Source: Malachius bipustulatus | Lineage: Eukaryota; Arthropoda; Insecta; Coleoptera; Melyridae | Assembly (NCBI GenBank): GCA_910589415.1 | Contig: OU342631.1 | Span: 8,556,001 to 8,620,000 of the forward strand | Direction of reading: 5' to 3' | Length of the DNA: 64,000 bases | In this document: positions 22,287 through 34,504 of the stretch, one piece after another | How the letters are laid out: every line of letters begins with the position of its first letter | Numbering within the stretch: position 1 is the first letter of the stretch | Notes under the pieces: model-generated | Database searches by the model: none | What the model saw: only the letters and a program-made list of their open reading frames with translations | What the model was told of the DNA's origin: nothing | Program-made: the position numbers and the translations under genes

Positions 22287-23780
22287 GGTTGAAAGATATT
22301 GCAGAATTTGGCAGCTATTGTAGAGCAAGAAAACCTTTTTCCAAGTTCCCTTTGCTTTCTCCTGTGCAAAATTCACCCCAAACTCACTGAAAAAGGATAC
22401 GACGTTGTCGTCCAAAAAAATTCTAGAAGCAAAGAAAACTCTGAAACTTGACGATGGAGTTGTTGAGGATGTCATTCTCAAAAATTACAAACACTTCTCA
22501 GGATTTTCTTTACTTTTTTTGCTTCACCAGATACACTTGCACTCACACGAGCCAGTCCTGACCACGAAGGCCGTTTGGGCATCGAATTCTTCGGTGCCCA
22601 AATAATTTCCAGAAGCTAAGAAAGCTGTGAGACTTGATGAAGTTGTTAAGAAGATTATTGCTCGGTTTTCTTTTCCATTTTCCTCTCAATAGCCTCCCAA
22701 GTACAAGCAAAAGACTTTGACACTTGAGAAAGTTATTGACAACCTCACTATCGATAGTTAGGAACCCCTTTCATGTTTTTCTTTGTTTTCTCATCCCAAC
22801 AGCCATACTTGTACTCGCATGAGTTCGTCTCGGCCATGAACTCCGTTTGGGCATCGGTTTTCTTTGCTTTTTTTCTCCACCAGACACACTTGCAGTCACA
22901 CGAGCCAGTCCTGACCACGAAGGCCGTTTGGGCATCGAATTCTTCGGTGCCCAAATAATTTTCAGAAGCTAAGAAAGCTGTGAGACTTGATGAAGTTGAT
23001 AAGAACATTATTTCTCGGTTTTCTTTTCAGTTTTCCTCTCAACAGCTTCTCTAGTACAAGCAAAAGACTCTGATACTTAGGAAAATAGTTGAGGACTTCA
23101 CTATCGATAGTTAGGAAACACCTTTCATGTTTTCTTTGTTTTTTAGTTCCAATAGACACAGTTTGCACTCATACAAGCTCGTCTCTGCCATGAATCCCAA
23201 ACCTTCTTATGCGCCCAAAATTCTCCAGAAGCTATGAAAACTCCGAAACTTGGAGAAGTTGTTAAGAAGATTATTGCTCAGAGTTTTCTTTGTAACTTTC
23301 CTCTCAACAGCTGACCAAAATACTCTGATGGCATCGTGCTATGTATCGAATGACGAAACAGAAACGAAAAAAAGGGAGTTGTTCAGGAACTCTTTCTCAA
23401 TAATAAGAAATACTTTCCAGGTTTTTTTTGCCATGAAAAAAGTTGCATTCACCAAACCTCATTTCTGTCATGCACCACAAGACTTCTTCAATGTCCAAAC
23501 AATTTCCAGAAGCAAAGGGAACTCCTAAGCTTGATGAAATTGTTGAAGACCTCATTCTCAATAATAAAAAATACTTTTAGCGCTTTTTTTCCCCGAAAAA
23601 CATACTTGCACTCGTACTAGCTCATTTCTGTCATGCACTACAAGTATTCTTCAATGCCCAAACAATTTACAAAAGCAAAGCAAACTCCTAAACTTGGTGA
23701 AGTTGTTGAGAACCTCATTTTCGATAATAAAAAATACTTTCCAGGGTTTCATTTGCTTTCTTTTCCCTAACAGACACTGA
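22287..23780. repeat. Complex tandem repeat with a recurring GAAGTTGTT module
   Basis: A module of the type AAGCTAAGAAAGCTGTGAGA plus CTTGATGAAGTTGTTAAGA recurs at about 22427, 22612, 22969, 23232, 23513 and 23673. A second module containing ACACGAGCCAGTCCTGACC and TTTGGGCATCGAATTC is almost identical at about 22535-22650 and 22890-23000. Spacings vary from 160 to 356 bp, so units are mosaic. Minus-strand frames through the second module read like short Cys-containing peptides (SCDCKCVWW, SCEYKYGCW), but stops interrupt each unit and no splice structure supports a gene. It ends 30 bp from receptor exon 1. Confidence 0.85.
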
Positions 23781-23809
23781 TATGATGTAATAGAGCGTAA
23801 TATAGTTAC

Positions 23810-24031
23810 CTTATAGAAGTAAAAAGAGTTCAGATCCGTTGGTGCAGGGGTGCTAAGCGACAAATTCGCAGGTACTTCCCGTGTGTCCGCAGTCGGCGAT
23901 CTTTGCAAGATTGCCACGGCGGACTCCATCGGGGAGAGCAGCACCGGGAATATTGTGGTGAATTCCGATGATTCCAGATACGAGTCCATGTCCACGCTGC
24001 CGGATTGAGAATGGCGAATTCGAGCTTCCAT
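23810..24031 (-). CDS. CCAPR: CCAP receptor exon 1, coding part: N-terminal extracellular tail
   Basis: The frame opens at ATG 24031, the first Met after an in-frame TAA about 24 nt upstream, in a favourable context (G at -3 and +4). It runs 74 codons to AAG, then donor GTAACT at 23809. The tail is Ser/Thr rich, has one N-glycosylation sequon (NLS) and ends LNSFYFYK; the FYFY block just before TM1 is shared with insect CCAP receptors as I recall them. The junction is phase 0 and continues with AEQFTILW in exon 2. There is no signal peptide, as usual for this class. A second in-frame Met (MDSYLESSEF, residue 15) could also start the protein. Confidence 0.85.
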
Positions 24032-24189
24032 CACGCTGCGTTTATTCCATTATTTCACTTCACCCATCTCAAGTCGCGTTCTTGAAGCTTCTGGCTGACT
24101 CCGGAATTAACAGTAACCTTGAGCTTGACATCGAAGGAGTTTTTCTTGGAATATCATAGTTTGATCGGTGGAGACATGGCGGATCGAAC
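24032..24189 (-). other. CCAPR: Receptor 5' UTR part with a short upstream ORF
   Basis: On the minus strand, TTTCATTTCAG ends at 24190, a good acceptor, so the mRNA probably enters this exon at 24189 from an upstream non-coding exon. An upstream ORF of 7 codons (MSPPIKL) runs from 24177 to its stop at 24154 and could lower translation of the receptor. The first non-coding exon and promoter were not located. Confidence 0.5.
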
Positions 24190-26859
24190 CTGAAATGAAA
24201 TAAGATTTGTGTTACAAAAATTTGCAAAAAATATTTTTTTTCAATAAGTGGAAAGATTTTTGACGCAGTTATTTCTGAGGTTAATAATTCCGGTTCAGCG
24301 TATCTCCGTATCCCTCCGTCTAGTCTACTGTAGGCACTAACTGAGTGGATTAGATTTGCAAAACAAAAAAAAAGTATTTTGGACGAGTATTGATCGCCCG
24401 TAATGCGGTGTTGATTTCCCCCAAACCCGATCCCGGGGACCGTAAGAGTGATATCCTGCTCCATGAATACTGGTGAGCTTGACCTAGAGACGAAGCAGCC
24501 AGCTGCAAGAAAAACCGGTTACTACTAATAGCAATCAAAGCCGGGACATTAATGATGTATCCGTATTCGTAATGTATAGTCCCAGGTAATAAAGCGAGGA
24601 AGGACGAAGTTTTCACGAGAAGATTGTCACGTAGAAAGATTGATGGTCCAGTCCTGTGGGTTTCATCAACGATTAAAAGATTCTTGACAGTTACTAGATT
24701 GGAGGTTTCACAAAATTTCGCCAAGTGATTAAAGTTCCTGACTTAATTACCGTCCGGTTTAGCTCAATCAACTATCCTTGCGCACAAATAAATCACAATG
24801 TGAGACAATCACAAAAAAGATCTACGTTTTTTATCTAGAATCGTCGTTAAAGGGCTTCATCGCTCTTCTTATTGATGCGAGTACAAAAATTAATTTAATT
24901 TTTTTATTTGAAGATTGATAAATTCATCTACTGGAAACAAAGGCGGTCCCCACCTCTCAACCCCCTTGTATTTTCCCATGAAGTGGGGGGTATTACTCTT
25001 AGAAGGCAATGAGCGTCAAATATCTCAGGACAGTCCCTAATAGGTCTCTTGTTGGTAATGCCGACCGAAAATTGCATGCCACGGATCTATTCCCCCCCCA
25101 ATACCAGTTGCTGGCTAACGAGAATCGGAGCCGCGCAAACTTGGAGGCTAAAAATCACTGCTCTTATATTTCATCGGGGTGAGAGTTATCCCATCATATC
25201 TCGGACGGGCTCCGAGAGCGTTGCCTTTGTGCTGCCAGCAATAAACCGAAATAGAAGACGTGTATTTCCAAGTTGACATTTAGAGCCATCCGGAATAAAG
25301 AGCGCAACATAATCTCGGAGAGATCCAGTGAATGAGAGAACGGCTGGATTTCTTCGCCTTATAGAACACATCTAACAATGTTGCCATTTCCAATTATTAA
25401 AATTTGCCCTCTGCCTCTGTACGATAATACGATACTCTATTCAAACTTCTGTTTGCTATATTATAAGGATTCGCTTAAAAGCACTTGTGTATAAAAAAAC
25501 TTAATCCTCGTTGCTATAGAAGCCAGTGATGAACAATGAGAGTGGTGTTGGTATAAACAAAACATACCCCACAACATTCAGTTGTTAGTAAACAAAAAGC
25601 CGCGACCTCGAGCGAGATACAGTGTCATTGAGAGGAGCATATAACCAATATGGTTGAGGAGTTATTTTAGCAAATAATGGAAGAGTGTGTTTTTTAGGCA
25701 AGAAAATATTCAGTACTCACGCCCTCGCGTTCTGAAGGTGTCATTGTTGATTACAGAGATGATTTAAATGTATTGTTTGTTTTTATGTTTATGGAATTTC
25801 GATTACTGCAAAGAGTGTCGAGGCGAAATTCGGCCATAAAGAGATTTACTCTCCATCTCCAATACAATAAAGAGCAGATATAATATTTATAACTGTAGGT
25901 AGACGCTTTGAGAGCTTGTTTACTAGCAACAAAAATTCACGCTCAGTGATTCACCTATTGAATTTACCCCAACAATGGTGTCTTTCAACGTCCGAAGATT
26001 ATTGGCAACACTTCGAGAAAGGTGAAATGAATTAATTTCCAAGTCGCAATTTGGCGAAATTTGTTCGGGTATTAGTATATGGGATCGGCATTCCTAGACT
26101 TTTAATCAGGATCAATAGAAAATCCATTATTGTTTGCGTTTAGTTAATGAAGGAATTAAAAGGAATGCTTGTAACTTACGTTTTTGGAGTAATTTCGGTT
26201 GTGAGCCGAAGGTGCGTAACTTCTTAGATAGCTCTGTAGTGTACGATGAATGTATAAACTATTAATTGTCTTTTTTGCGGGTAGCTATTTTACTGACACA
26301 CATAAATAATGTTTAATAATATGACGGTAACCCTGCCCGGTGCCAACCTTGCAGTAATGCTGACTAAGGGTAAACAATATGCCTTGACATTGACCCAGCC
26401 ATTTATAATAGATGGGCACTCTATACGAGAATCACTTCTTATTACTATTATAGTATTACATATAATTATGTAAGTATTATTAGGGAAAGTATTACTAGCC
26501 ATTGACAACCGTCGTTATGTAGTGTTTAAGAGTTAACCAATAAACCAATAAACCCAATCTCCTTTGATTATCCTGCTACCTAATAACATGGCGATCCTCC
26601 TTGTTTATCACAGACGAACTGCGAATCTTGTAGGTGTCCATTTCCTGCGAGGAAGGGAGAGAGAGGCCCAACCACTGCCCTTGTCTGGATTGTTTGTATC
26701 CAATTTTACTACCTGTCAAATTGACTAATCGACTCCCTTAGAAATATCGTCCACAACATAAGTCGAAAAGGGCTGTTTTTATTAAGTATCAAGTGCACCT
26801 CCAACTCTTATGAACTCTATGGCTTGGGATTCTTGGACTGAAGATGGCGACATAAGTCT
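24190..26859. other. Upstream of receptor exon 1; no gene recognised
   Basis: Low-repeat sequence that could be a 5' UTR intron or upstream regulatory DNA. Frames such as 24350-24724 (minus) show no family signature. No TATA-initiator pair in the receptor's direction was found close to 24189. Confidence 0.45.
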
Positions 26860-27690
26860 CCAACCACGAGTCCCGTTTTTGTCTTTGACACGCCAAGAGT
26901 AGAACGCCTTCTTTGGAGACGGCAAGATCTCGATTTCTTTATCGAGCCCTTATTGTCTCGATGTTTTGAGGAGTAAAATTCCACGGAAACACGTCGTTGT
27001 TGTTCTCAATTGAAGAAACCTGAACAGCCACGAGTCCCATTGTTGTCTTTGATGCGCCATGAGTAGAACGCCTTCGTTAGAGACGGCAAGATCTCGATTT
27101 CTTCATCAAGCCCTTATCGTCTCGATATTTTGGGGAGTAAAATGCCACGGAAACACGTCGTTGTTGTTCTTCGCTCCATGAGTATAGAACGCCTTCTTTG
27201 GGGAGAACGCCATATCGAGAGACATACTGCCGCTACTTTTGCTCTTATCGTCTCGAGGTTTCGGGGAGTAAAATGCCACGGAAACACGTCATTGTTGTTC
27301 TTAATTGAAGAAACCTCAACAGCCACGAGTCCCATTGAGTCCCATAGAACGCCTTCTTTGCAGACGGGAAGATCTCGATTTATTTATCGAGCCCTTATCG
27401 TCTCAATGTTTTGGGGAGTAAAATACCACGAAAACACGTCATCGTTGGTGTTCATTGAAGAAACCTCAATAGCCAAGGGTCCCGTTGTTGTCTTTGACGC
27501 GCCATGAGTATAGAACGCCTTCTTTGGGGAGAACGCCATATCGAGAGACATACTGCCGCTACTTCTGCCCTTATCGTCTCGAGGTTTTGGGGAGTAAAAT
27601 GCCACGAAAAGACGTCATTGTTGGTGTTCGTTGAAGAAACCTCAATAGCACGAACCCCATTTTTGTCTTTGACGGGTCAAAATGTACGTG
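26860..27690 (+). repeat. 130-175-bp tandem repeat, five to six copies
   Basis: The landmark CCACGGAAACACGTC, or a near variant, starts at 26981, 27145, 27276, 27426 and 27602. Each unit also has GTCTCGAGGTTTTGGGGAG, AGAACGCCTTCTTTGG and GAAGAAACCTCAATAGCC in variable order. Units differ by internal deletions, hence spacings of 131-176 bp. Long frames on both strands (27130-27507 and 27504-27749 plus, 27114-27335 and 27384-27605 minus) follow from the repeat. Coding cannot be excluded but no domain is recognisable. Confidence 0.85.
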
Positions 27691-30600
27691 AAAACCCAAC
27701 GAGAGCTTCTGAGGAATGCGAAAAACCTCTCATAGAATACAACAACTGAATCTAGTCGGACTTCTCTGAGGGGGATCTCTCACCGACGAGTTGAAGCAAA
27801 ATGGCCGCCCGCTTCTCCACGTGTGGGCTTTAAATCAGTTGCACGGTTATGTCGATTTTGTCTCGAAAAGACTTTTTGGGCATCTTGAAGGTTAAAATTT
27901 GTGGTCCTGAAAATTTGCATCTAATGGTAGAGGAGCCAATGCATCCCTAAAGTGCTTTGGAGTGGTGGATAGAGATCATTATCCTCTAGGCCCTATTTCT
28001 TACAAACTGGCGATGGTAACAGCGTTACGATGAAAGGCATGTGCTAAAGAGACATGTTAACTGAGATTTTTGTTGCCGCTATTAGACATTTAGTTGGACT
28101 TGGAAGAGCATTGGTTTCAATATGACGGGCAACGTTGCAACCAGACGCGAACTGATTTCTGGTTCTGGAGACTTTCGCTGTTGGACACTTTTTTATAAGT
28201 TGTGACGAGATCCGAGGATTTGATTATCAAAACTAGCGTTGATCGGAGCTCCTGCCCCTCCTGCGTATCAGGCGAGTTGAGCCGATTGGAAAAGTACTTG
28301 GTTCGATGGACGTAAGCAATTAATGCGCAAACATCGTGGAAATAGAGTCGCCTACAATCGAAAATGTGCTGCAAAATTGGCTTAGAGGTTGGGCTACAGT
28401 CAAGCGAGTTACAAAGATTGATCTTTTTTGTGTGCAGTAAAGCAAATTCTCTTTAAATGTATTTTGTTAATTATCTCAAGTACTAAGTATAATATAATAT
28501 TTCCCTAAAGAAACTGATTTCAAGCAGCAACAATAGAAGAGAATTTCCTCGTCAGCGTCCGATCTTGTTTATCGAATTCCAAGCAATTTTCCCCGAAGTT
28601 GATCGCGACGGCAAAAACTGCAGATTGCCGCGCGGAGATGATCTCCCGCCCGGAGTCGAAGATACTGCACGGCGGTAATGGCGAGCCGAACGTCGAATAT
28701 TGAATTCCCTCGACCTACCCCATGCCGGGCTCAATCATGTCGCGTATTGTACGTTTGCAAAGCATTCCTTAGAAACGAAGGCCAAATTGATTACACTTCT
28801 TGTGTTCGTGCGTACCTACCCCTGAATGTGTCCCGCCCGGCTTTATTATCCCGGCTGCATGAATAGTATCCCATATTGACTCCTTGGAAACCCTCGAGGA
28901 GTTAATTCTGAATTCCAATATGATTTGGACCTTTAATGTTTGTTTATTCATAATCGTTAGCTGACAACTCTCTCTGCGCGATTCAAATCAACCATTCATG
29001 CGGGATAATTTGGGAAACGCCTGGAAACATTATTCGCCGCATTCGGGAATTCGTAAGTAAGGGGAATTTTAATGCTCGCGAAATCTGGAGCACAGCAATA
29101 ACAAAGAGTGGGTACCTGTGTCAAAGGATTGAGTGATGAATTCAACAGAATGGGGTTTATTTTAGAGAATTATTCCCTTATAATGTGATAGCATAAAATG
29201 TTATTGCAGACCTTATTTCACACTCTTTCACGGTAATTTGCTTCATTTAAATTAAATCGCGATTTAGGAAAGGACATAAATTCATAGAAAAAAATGACGC
29301 AGTCTTGTCCCAACAACATCCTAAAGACTCTAAAAGTTCTAAAACAGATAAGACAAACGTTCGGATTAACCAGAACTTTGATTTACTGCCACTGTCTAGT
29401 CTAGACTAGACGATGGTGATGCATTTCTAGAACTCTCCCGGCATAACGGCAGTCTATCTTTCTATCCGTCTGTATCAAAGTTGTCACCGGCGGGAACCTG
29501 ATGAAATGTCCCTCAGATCCCCGGACACATTCTGGCCACGTAGTGGACCGACTTATAATTCTCAATCTGTACCCGCGTGTGATGATATTTCTCTATGGCC
29601 GCAATTCGTATTGTTATATCAGTATCAGTACTGCTGTAACGGTTGGGGGTGTTATAAGGAAAGCGTAGTTGTCATATACTCTTCATCAAAACTGGGAAAG
29701 TATAAAGTCGATTAGATCTACCCGCGCAAAATTTTCTTGGATATTCTTCAAAATCTTATCAGATACTAAACGGTTCCCAAAGTGTAACGAGTAACGTTAA
29801 AATGTTACATCATCATAATATAAGAGATTTAGTTCCGAGCCTTTGATGCTCAAGCAAATGTTTTTACACAGCTAGGCTTCCATAATCTTTCCTAGACTGG
29901 GTATCTTTTTTTAATCGAACGTTCTCCGTGAAATATACAGGTTAGAACTTTCTACAATTTTCTACATTAAAATATGTTGTTTCAATAACATCTCCTTTCT
30001 CCCAATAATTGGCTAACTTTGGAATTTTTTAGTGTTTGCTGGGACGAATAAAACGGGATTACGTTACAATATAGAAGGCCCTGAGGTAGAAGGTATAGAT
30101 GAGCTTTATGTTACGTTCAAGAAATCTGATTCAGTTAAGTTAAATGTTTATATTCATGAAAGTAAATGACATAACAATTGATGCATTTCAAAGCTACCTC
30201 GAATTTGATAAACAAGACATATTGATAAACATCAAGTATCAAGTGACCATCATAGATAGAAGCACGGCGAGATGTTATCTTGTTTAGGTATAAATAATAA
30301 AGTGCCCTGTACTAAAACCTCTACATCCTAGTCAAGTTCAACTAGTATCGTATTATGGAATGTTATTATTGTTATCTCTTTGAACTGAGTAAGTAGCTCC
30401 CATATTACTATCGATCCTGAAGGATCAACAATCAGTGCATCACACGTACGGTTATCCCGACAGTCAACATTATCAGATTATCACAGTTTAAATAGAAACG
30501 ATCAATGACATTTAGGGCGTTATAGTTGTTGACATTTCAAATGGCAAATGTTCTTCTTCTTGAATCATTCATTTGGGGCTCCATCTTGCGCCGTTTTAGG

Positions 30601-32162
30601 TAGATATGTTACACTACACTAAAATTATTGATATTCGTTTATTTATATTAAATAATAATTATAGAATCATCATTTTATCCTTTCGATGGATTGACATGGA
30701 TAAATGAGTCACCCTTACATCAGCGCCAGCAGGTGTATAAAATAAAACGAGTGGTTAATTGAAAAAATACCATGAAGTCCCACCTCGGGCGCCAGAGTTT
30801 CCTCACAAATTAAAATCGTCATGAAAGGCGATTCGTGTCCAGGTCTCGCAGACTTACCTAATTGTAGACCTTTGGCTCTAGTCATTTTTATAACCTTTAT
30901 GAATGACATTTAAAACACTCTGTAGATGTAAACTGACGGCCTAAATATTATTGATGAGTGCAGCTCGTTTCAGAACTGACAGGATTCATTAAAGCCCCCT
31001 TGTGAATTTATGCAATCAGTACATGCTGAAAACTATTACGTCACGAAATTCAGTGGTCTGCAAAAGCTGACTGGATACGGTTCTTATTATGATGGTGGAA
31101 ATGTTCAGGTTATTATTGCAGGGAAAAATAGGTATACAGGAATTTTCTACTTTTTATGGATGTTGACATGAACGTTAAACTATACAAAACTTCCTTCGAG
31201 AGAAAATAATTTTCAGATTAGATATATCTAACTTTTCTTCCAATTTTGACGCGGAGCATTTACTATGAATTTATTTTTTTCGAAGTTATGACTATTGGAA
31301 GGAACATAGACAAATCGGCAGGTTTTATAACTGTGTTCTACATAAGAAAATCTCGTTCAGAGACTTTCGACTATGACAGAAAAAATAGTAATCCTGTATT
31401 ATATGTAGGTACGAAACCTTAAAAAGAAACCTTTTTATCAAAAAATACATCTCTGCAAAGACCGTAATTCTTATTGAATTTGTCAACGGCATTCCAGCTT
31501 CAATAAGCTTCCCGGCCTACTAGATCTCGTACAGCGGAAAGGAGCCATCAATAAGCCGCGCGACCTTTTCAGCAAACTGTTGCGCAACTTTTTTGACGTC
31601 GTCAGTGACATTTGGAAAATACTCCGAATTATTGTGTAATACAAGGCGGTAATACGTTCCATTGTCCATTTTCTTTTCATATATTTACTCTGGCACGGAA
31701 ATAACTTTCCGACTGAACGATCTTTGTGTTGCGGAGGAATTTGCCTCAAGTACACGAAACGCTTTTTGTTCATAAGTAAACATATTTGTGTGACTCCAAA
31801 TCGCACAAAACCTCTGTGACATTGTTAGCGACGTTCATAAATTACCGTAGCTACGCATTTATTTAATTTTATCCTTGAAAGGAGACATTGCGGCAGTCTC
31901 GGCAGTGTGTTTAATTTGTTGCTGCCCAAGTTACACTATTGCAAAAAACATCTTCTACGAATAAACCATAATTTAATGACATACACAGTGTCATTCTACT
32001 TTTTCTTTTACGTTTTTCAATATATTTTCATGTTGACGTAAGTCACAGCAAGAAAACCCGATCTATAAAATGCAGGTATACACTGTAATGGACATAATAA
32101 ACCGTCCAAAACCGTTTTTTCTGCGCATGGAAGTTTCTAAATTCTTGTCATTCCTCAATGAC
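27691..32162. other. No recognised gene
   Basis: Mostly unique sequence. A GC-richer block lies at about 28540-28870. A minus-strand 49-codon frame at 31520-31669 (starting MDNGTYYRLV) reads like plausible protein but has no recognised family. GTCTAGTCTAGACTAGAC near 29394 is a local palindrome. Confidence 0.4.
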
Positions 32163-32237
32163 ATCTGTCAAATGTAACTGCCACTGTCACAATTTTCATA
32201 CCCCTATTGATACAAATCGTTTAAAAAGCAGATCAAA

Positions 32238-32444
32238 TTGACTGAAACGTTGAAACTATCTCACTGTTGCAAATGTAGTCAAACTGGACATGCTGCTTAC
32301 GATTGTCTATTCTTTATTCGGACTATTTTGGGAAAAAGTACCGAGAAAATGGTACTCAGTCCATGTTATGAAGAAATTGAAAAATTTAATCAAAAATTTC
32401 CAGAAAAGAAACGCCGCACTATCATAGAAGGGCCCAAAAGTTAA
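32238..32444 (+). CDS. Short reading frame with a CCHC zinc knuckle
   Basis: The frame contains CCKCSQTGHAAYDC, which fits C-x2-C-x4-H-x4-C, the nucleic-acid-binding zinc knuckle of retroelement Gag proteins and several RNA-binding proteins. It is open from a stop about 30 nt upstream of 32238, but 32238 is TTG, not ATG, so this is an internal fragment or exon. The rest (SPCYEEIEKFNQKFPEKKRR) is basic and charged. No neighbouring Gag, protease or reverse transcriptase was found. It could be a retroelement or processed-gene relic, an exon of an unseen gene, or chance. The match of the four spaced ligands is exact. Confidence 0.3.
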   Translation: MTETLKLSHCCKCSQTGHAAYDCLFFIRTILGKSTEKMVLSPCYEEIEKFNQKFPEKKRRTIIEGPKS

Positions 32445-34504
32445 TTACCGCAAAAAGGATCGGCAACGTCGCCTCAGCTCCTGTTCCAGTGAGAACTTGC
32501 GGTGTATTGTTGATACCGGGATTCGTCCCCGGAGGCTTGGCCACTTTGCTGTCACTTTGATCAGATTGTCCTGTTATGGCATTGATTCTTCCCTAGGGTA
32601 ATGGCCGGGTCCTCGATCCGCCCGATGCGCCCAATAATAAATGACAGTTTGTTCTCGGAACTTTTCCAGTAATAACACCAACAGCACACTCTCGGACTCG
32701 GCAACTTATTTCCAGGAGTTTCTTATACTGAAAATTCGAAACTCGAAGACAACGACTGGATTTATTGGAGAGATAGAATCAATTTTCCGACTATTTCATC
32801 GTAAAGGGCTAAAGGGAGGTTGAATTTTTTGTCCGACAGTGTATTTTGATGAAACGCAGCGCCGGGTATTAAAATTAAATACATACAACACGAAAAAGAT
32901 CAGAGAAGAAAGTTGCGAGTCTTGTAATTATTTTCCCGGGGCAAGTTCTCGCCTCATAATTTTCAATATTAAACTAAGTTAACGACGAGACTATAACGGT
33001 TGATGCGCAGATATGATACCTTGTTACATATTTCCGACACGATCTGTCAAACAAGGAAAGCGGAACGTTTCGGTTCGTGTGGAGACAAGGAAAGTTCAGA
33101 CCGCGGGGAGAGATTTCTGCGCAGACATCGCATACCGATTTTTTCCATAAATGCCTCTTGAATTTAACATTAATTTCGACAATGGATTCGGTAATGGGTG
33201 TAATATGAATGCGTCGGAGCTCGAGTTTGAATCGTCGACACACGTCACGTCCATGCCAGGGGCCCGTATTGGCCGAATCAAGCTACGGAGTACAGCTGTC
33301 ATCTCTCCTTCCTGACACATGATTGTCATTACAAGTGAAAAGTGGACCAACCGACGCCGTCACCTGGAAAGAATGCTAATGCGGCGACTAGACATAATGG
33401 CTTCGAAATAGCTGATAGCTCATTCTCATGCTGTACGTAGGAATTGCCTGTTAGGTATATATTCTACTGAATAATAGGGACCGGGAGACAGACGTACGTT
33501 GTTTTGTACCTACTGTTCTAATACAGGGGAAAAATGATAAGACTATTACATGTTTAGTGGAACGAGGAAAATGAACTCTGTTCTTGAACACATCTTCCAC
33601 CCACCAATATCTCTCCTTCGCCGATCAGAAATAGTCCAGTAGCTAATTTGATAATGCAAACAAAGCGAACGAAACGAAATTTTGTGAGCTGTTGAGTGGT
33701 CGATGGTGAGCCCAAATCCAAAAATGCCCCCTCCTATAATAATTATTATCGTCGTAATATGCAAAAAGTAAATTCATCTCCTAAAAGTCCTAGAACCTAA
33801 ATTGCGGCTTTTCCACAAGAGGTAGGAGGTCGAATTTTTTGATTTATTATAGACTCACCATTGACCATCCATCCAACACCCACACAAAATTCCCTTTTTC
33901 TCGCTTTAATTGCATAATTGGTCGGATTTTTCGTCCAATATCATTGGACTAAAATTAAGGACACGGTTTGTCATCTCACCATCAGGCATTGTCACGTTAG
34001 CCTACCTGCTGTTTTAATTTCGAAGCTCCTAGACCTACAGTTTCTCTAAATTTTAACAGAAAATCTTCATAATCTGACAACAGTGACAACCCTCCGTGTT
34101 GAATTGAAGAGACTGCTGAATAAAGGTCGAATTATGACCTTGGATCGGTTTCTCATCCGGTCCTTGGAAATTAAAAAATAGAAAACGAACTTATAGGAAC
34201 AGGGACGATCTGTTACTAAAAAAAGCACTTTATAAAAGGAAAATTGTAACGAGAGTGTTTAAATACGTGGCCTCCCGCATCGCTCTTCGCAGTTTTATAC
34301 ATATAGCTACGCATTTTTTTATCTTGTGCAATTCGCATTTATAATTAATCGCAGTGAAACCACAAAGACATTAAACAGTTAATACATTCATCGCGCACCA
34401 CAGAGCTGCCCAAAAAGTTAATTACCTTCGGCTAAAAACCTAAATTTCTTCACAAAAGTAATTTACACACTTTCCTTTTAAAAAGACGTAGTTTTTGTTT
34501 TTTA
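32445..34504. other. No recognised gene
   Basis: Unique, moderately AT-rich sequence. Overlapping minus-strand frames at 32974-33243 and 33096-33350 show no family signature. No repeats were noticed. Confidence 0.45.

Larger units (their letters stand above)
2958..24189 (-). other. CCAPR: CCAP receptor-type GPCR gene, 5' half (gene span)
   Basis: Four coding exons on the minus strand join into one open frame of 217 residues: N-terminal tail, TM1, TM2-TM3 and TM4 of a class A GPCR. Junction phases are 0, 1 and 1, exon 4 leaves in phase 1, and every donor and acceptor has GT/AG. The family is the insect crustacean cardioactive peptide receptor, related to vertebrate neuropeptide S receptor. 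It is a plasma-membrane receptor for CCAP, a cyclic nonapeptide acting in ecdysis behaviour, heart rate and visceral muscle. Identification rests on recalled family features: the TM1 block ending in SRKSRMNFF, the TM3 block ending in [15 protein letters not shown], and WKRAR before TM4. Introns are 9,657, 6,529 and 4,236 bp. TM5 to TM7 lie beyond the left edge. The gene could be one of two CCAP receptor paralogues known in some beetles. Confidence 0.88.

Noticed and set aside
24160..24200. GGATCGAACC as a tRNA T-arm end
   Set aside because: No acceptor-stem or anticodon-arm pairing around it; better explained as the receptor 5' UTR acceptor region.
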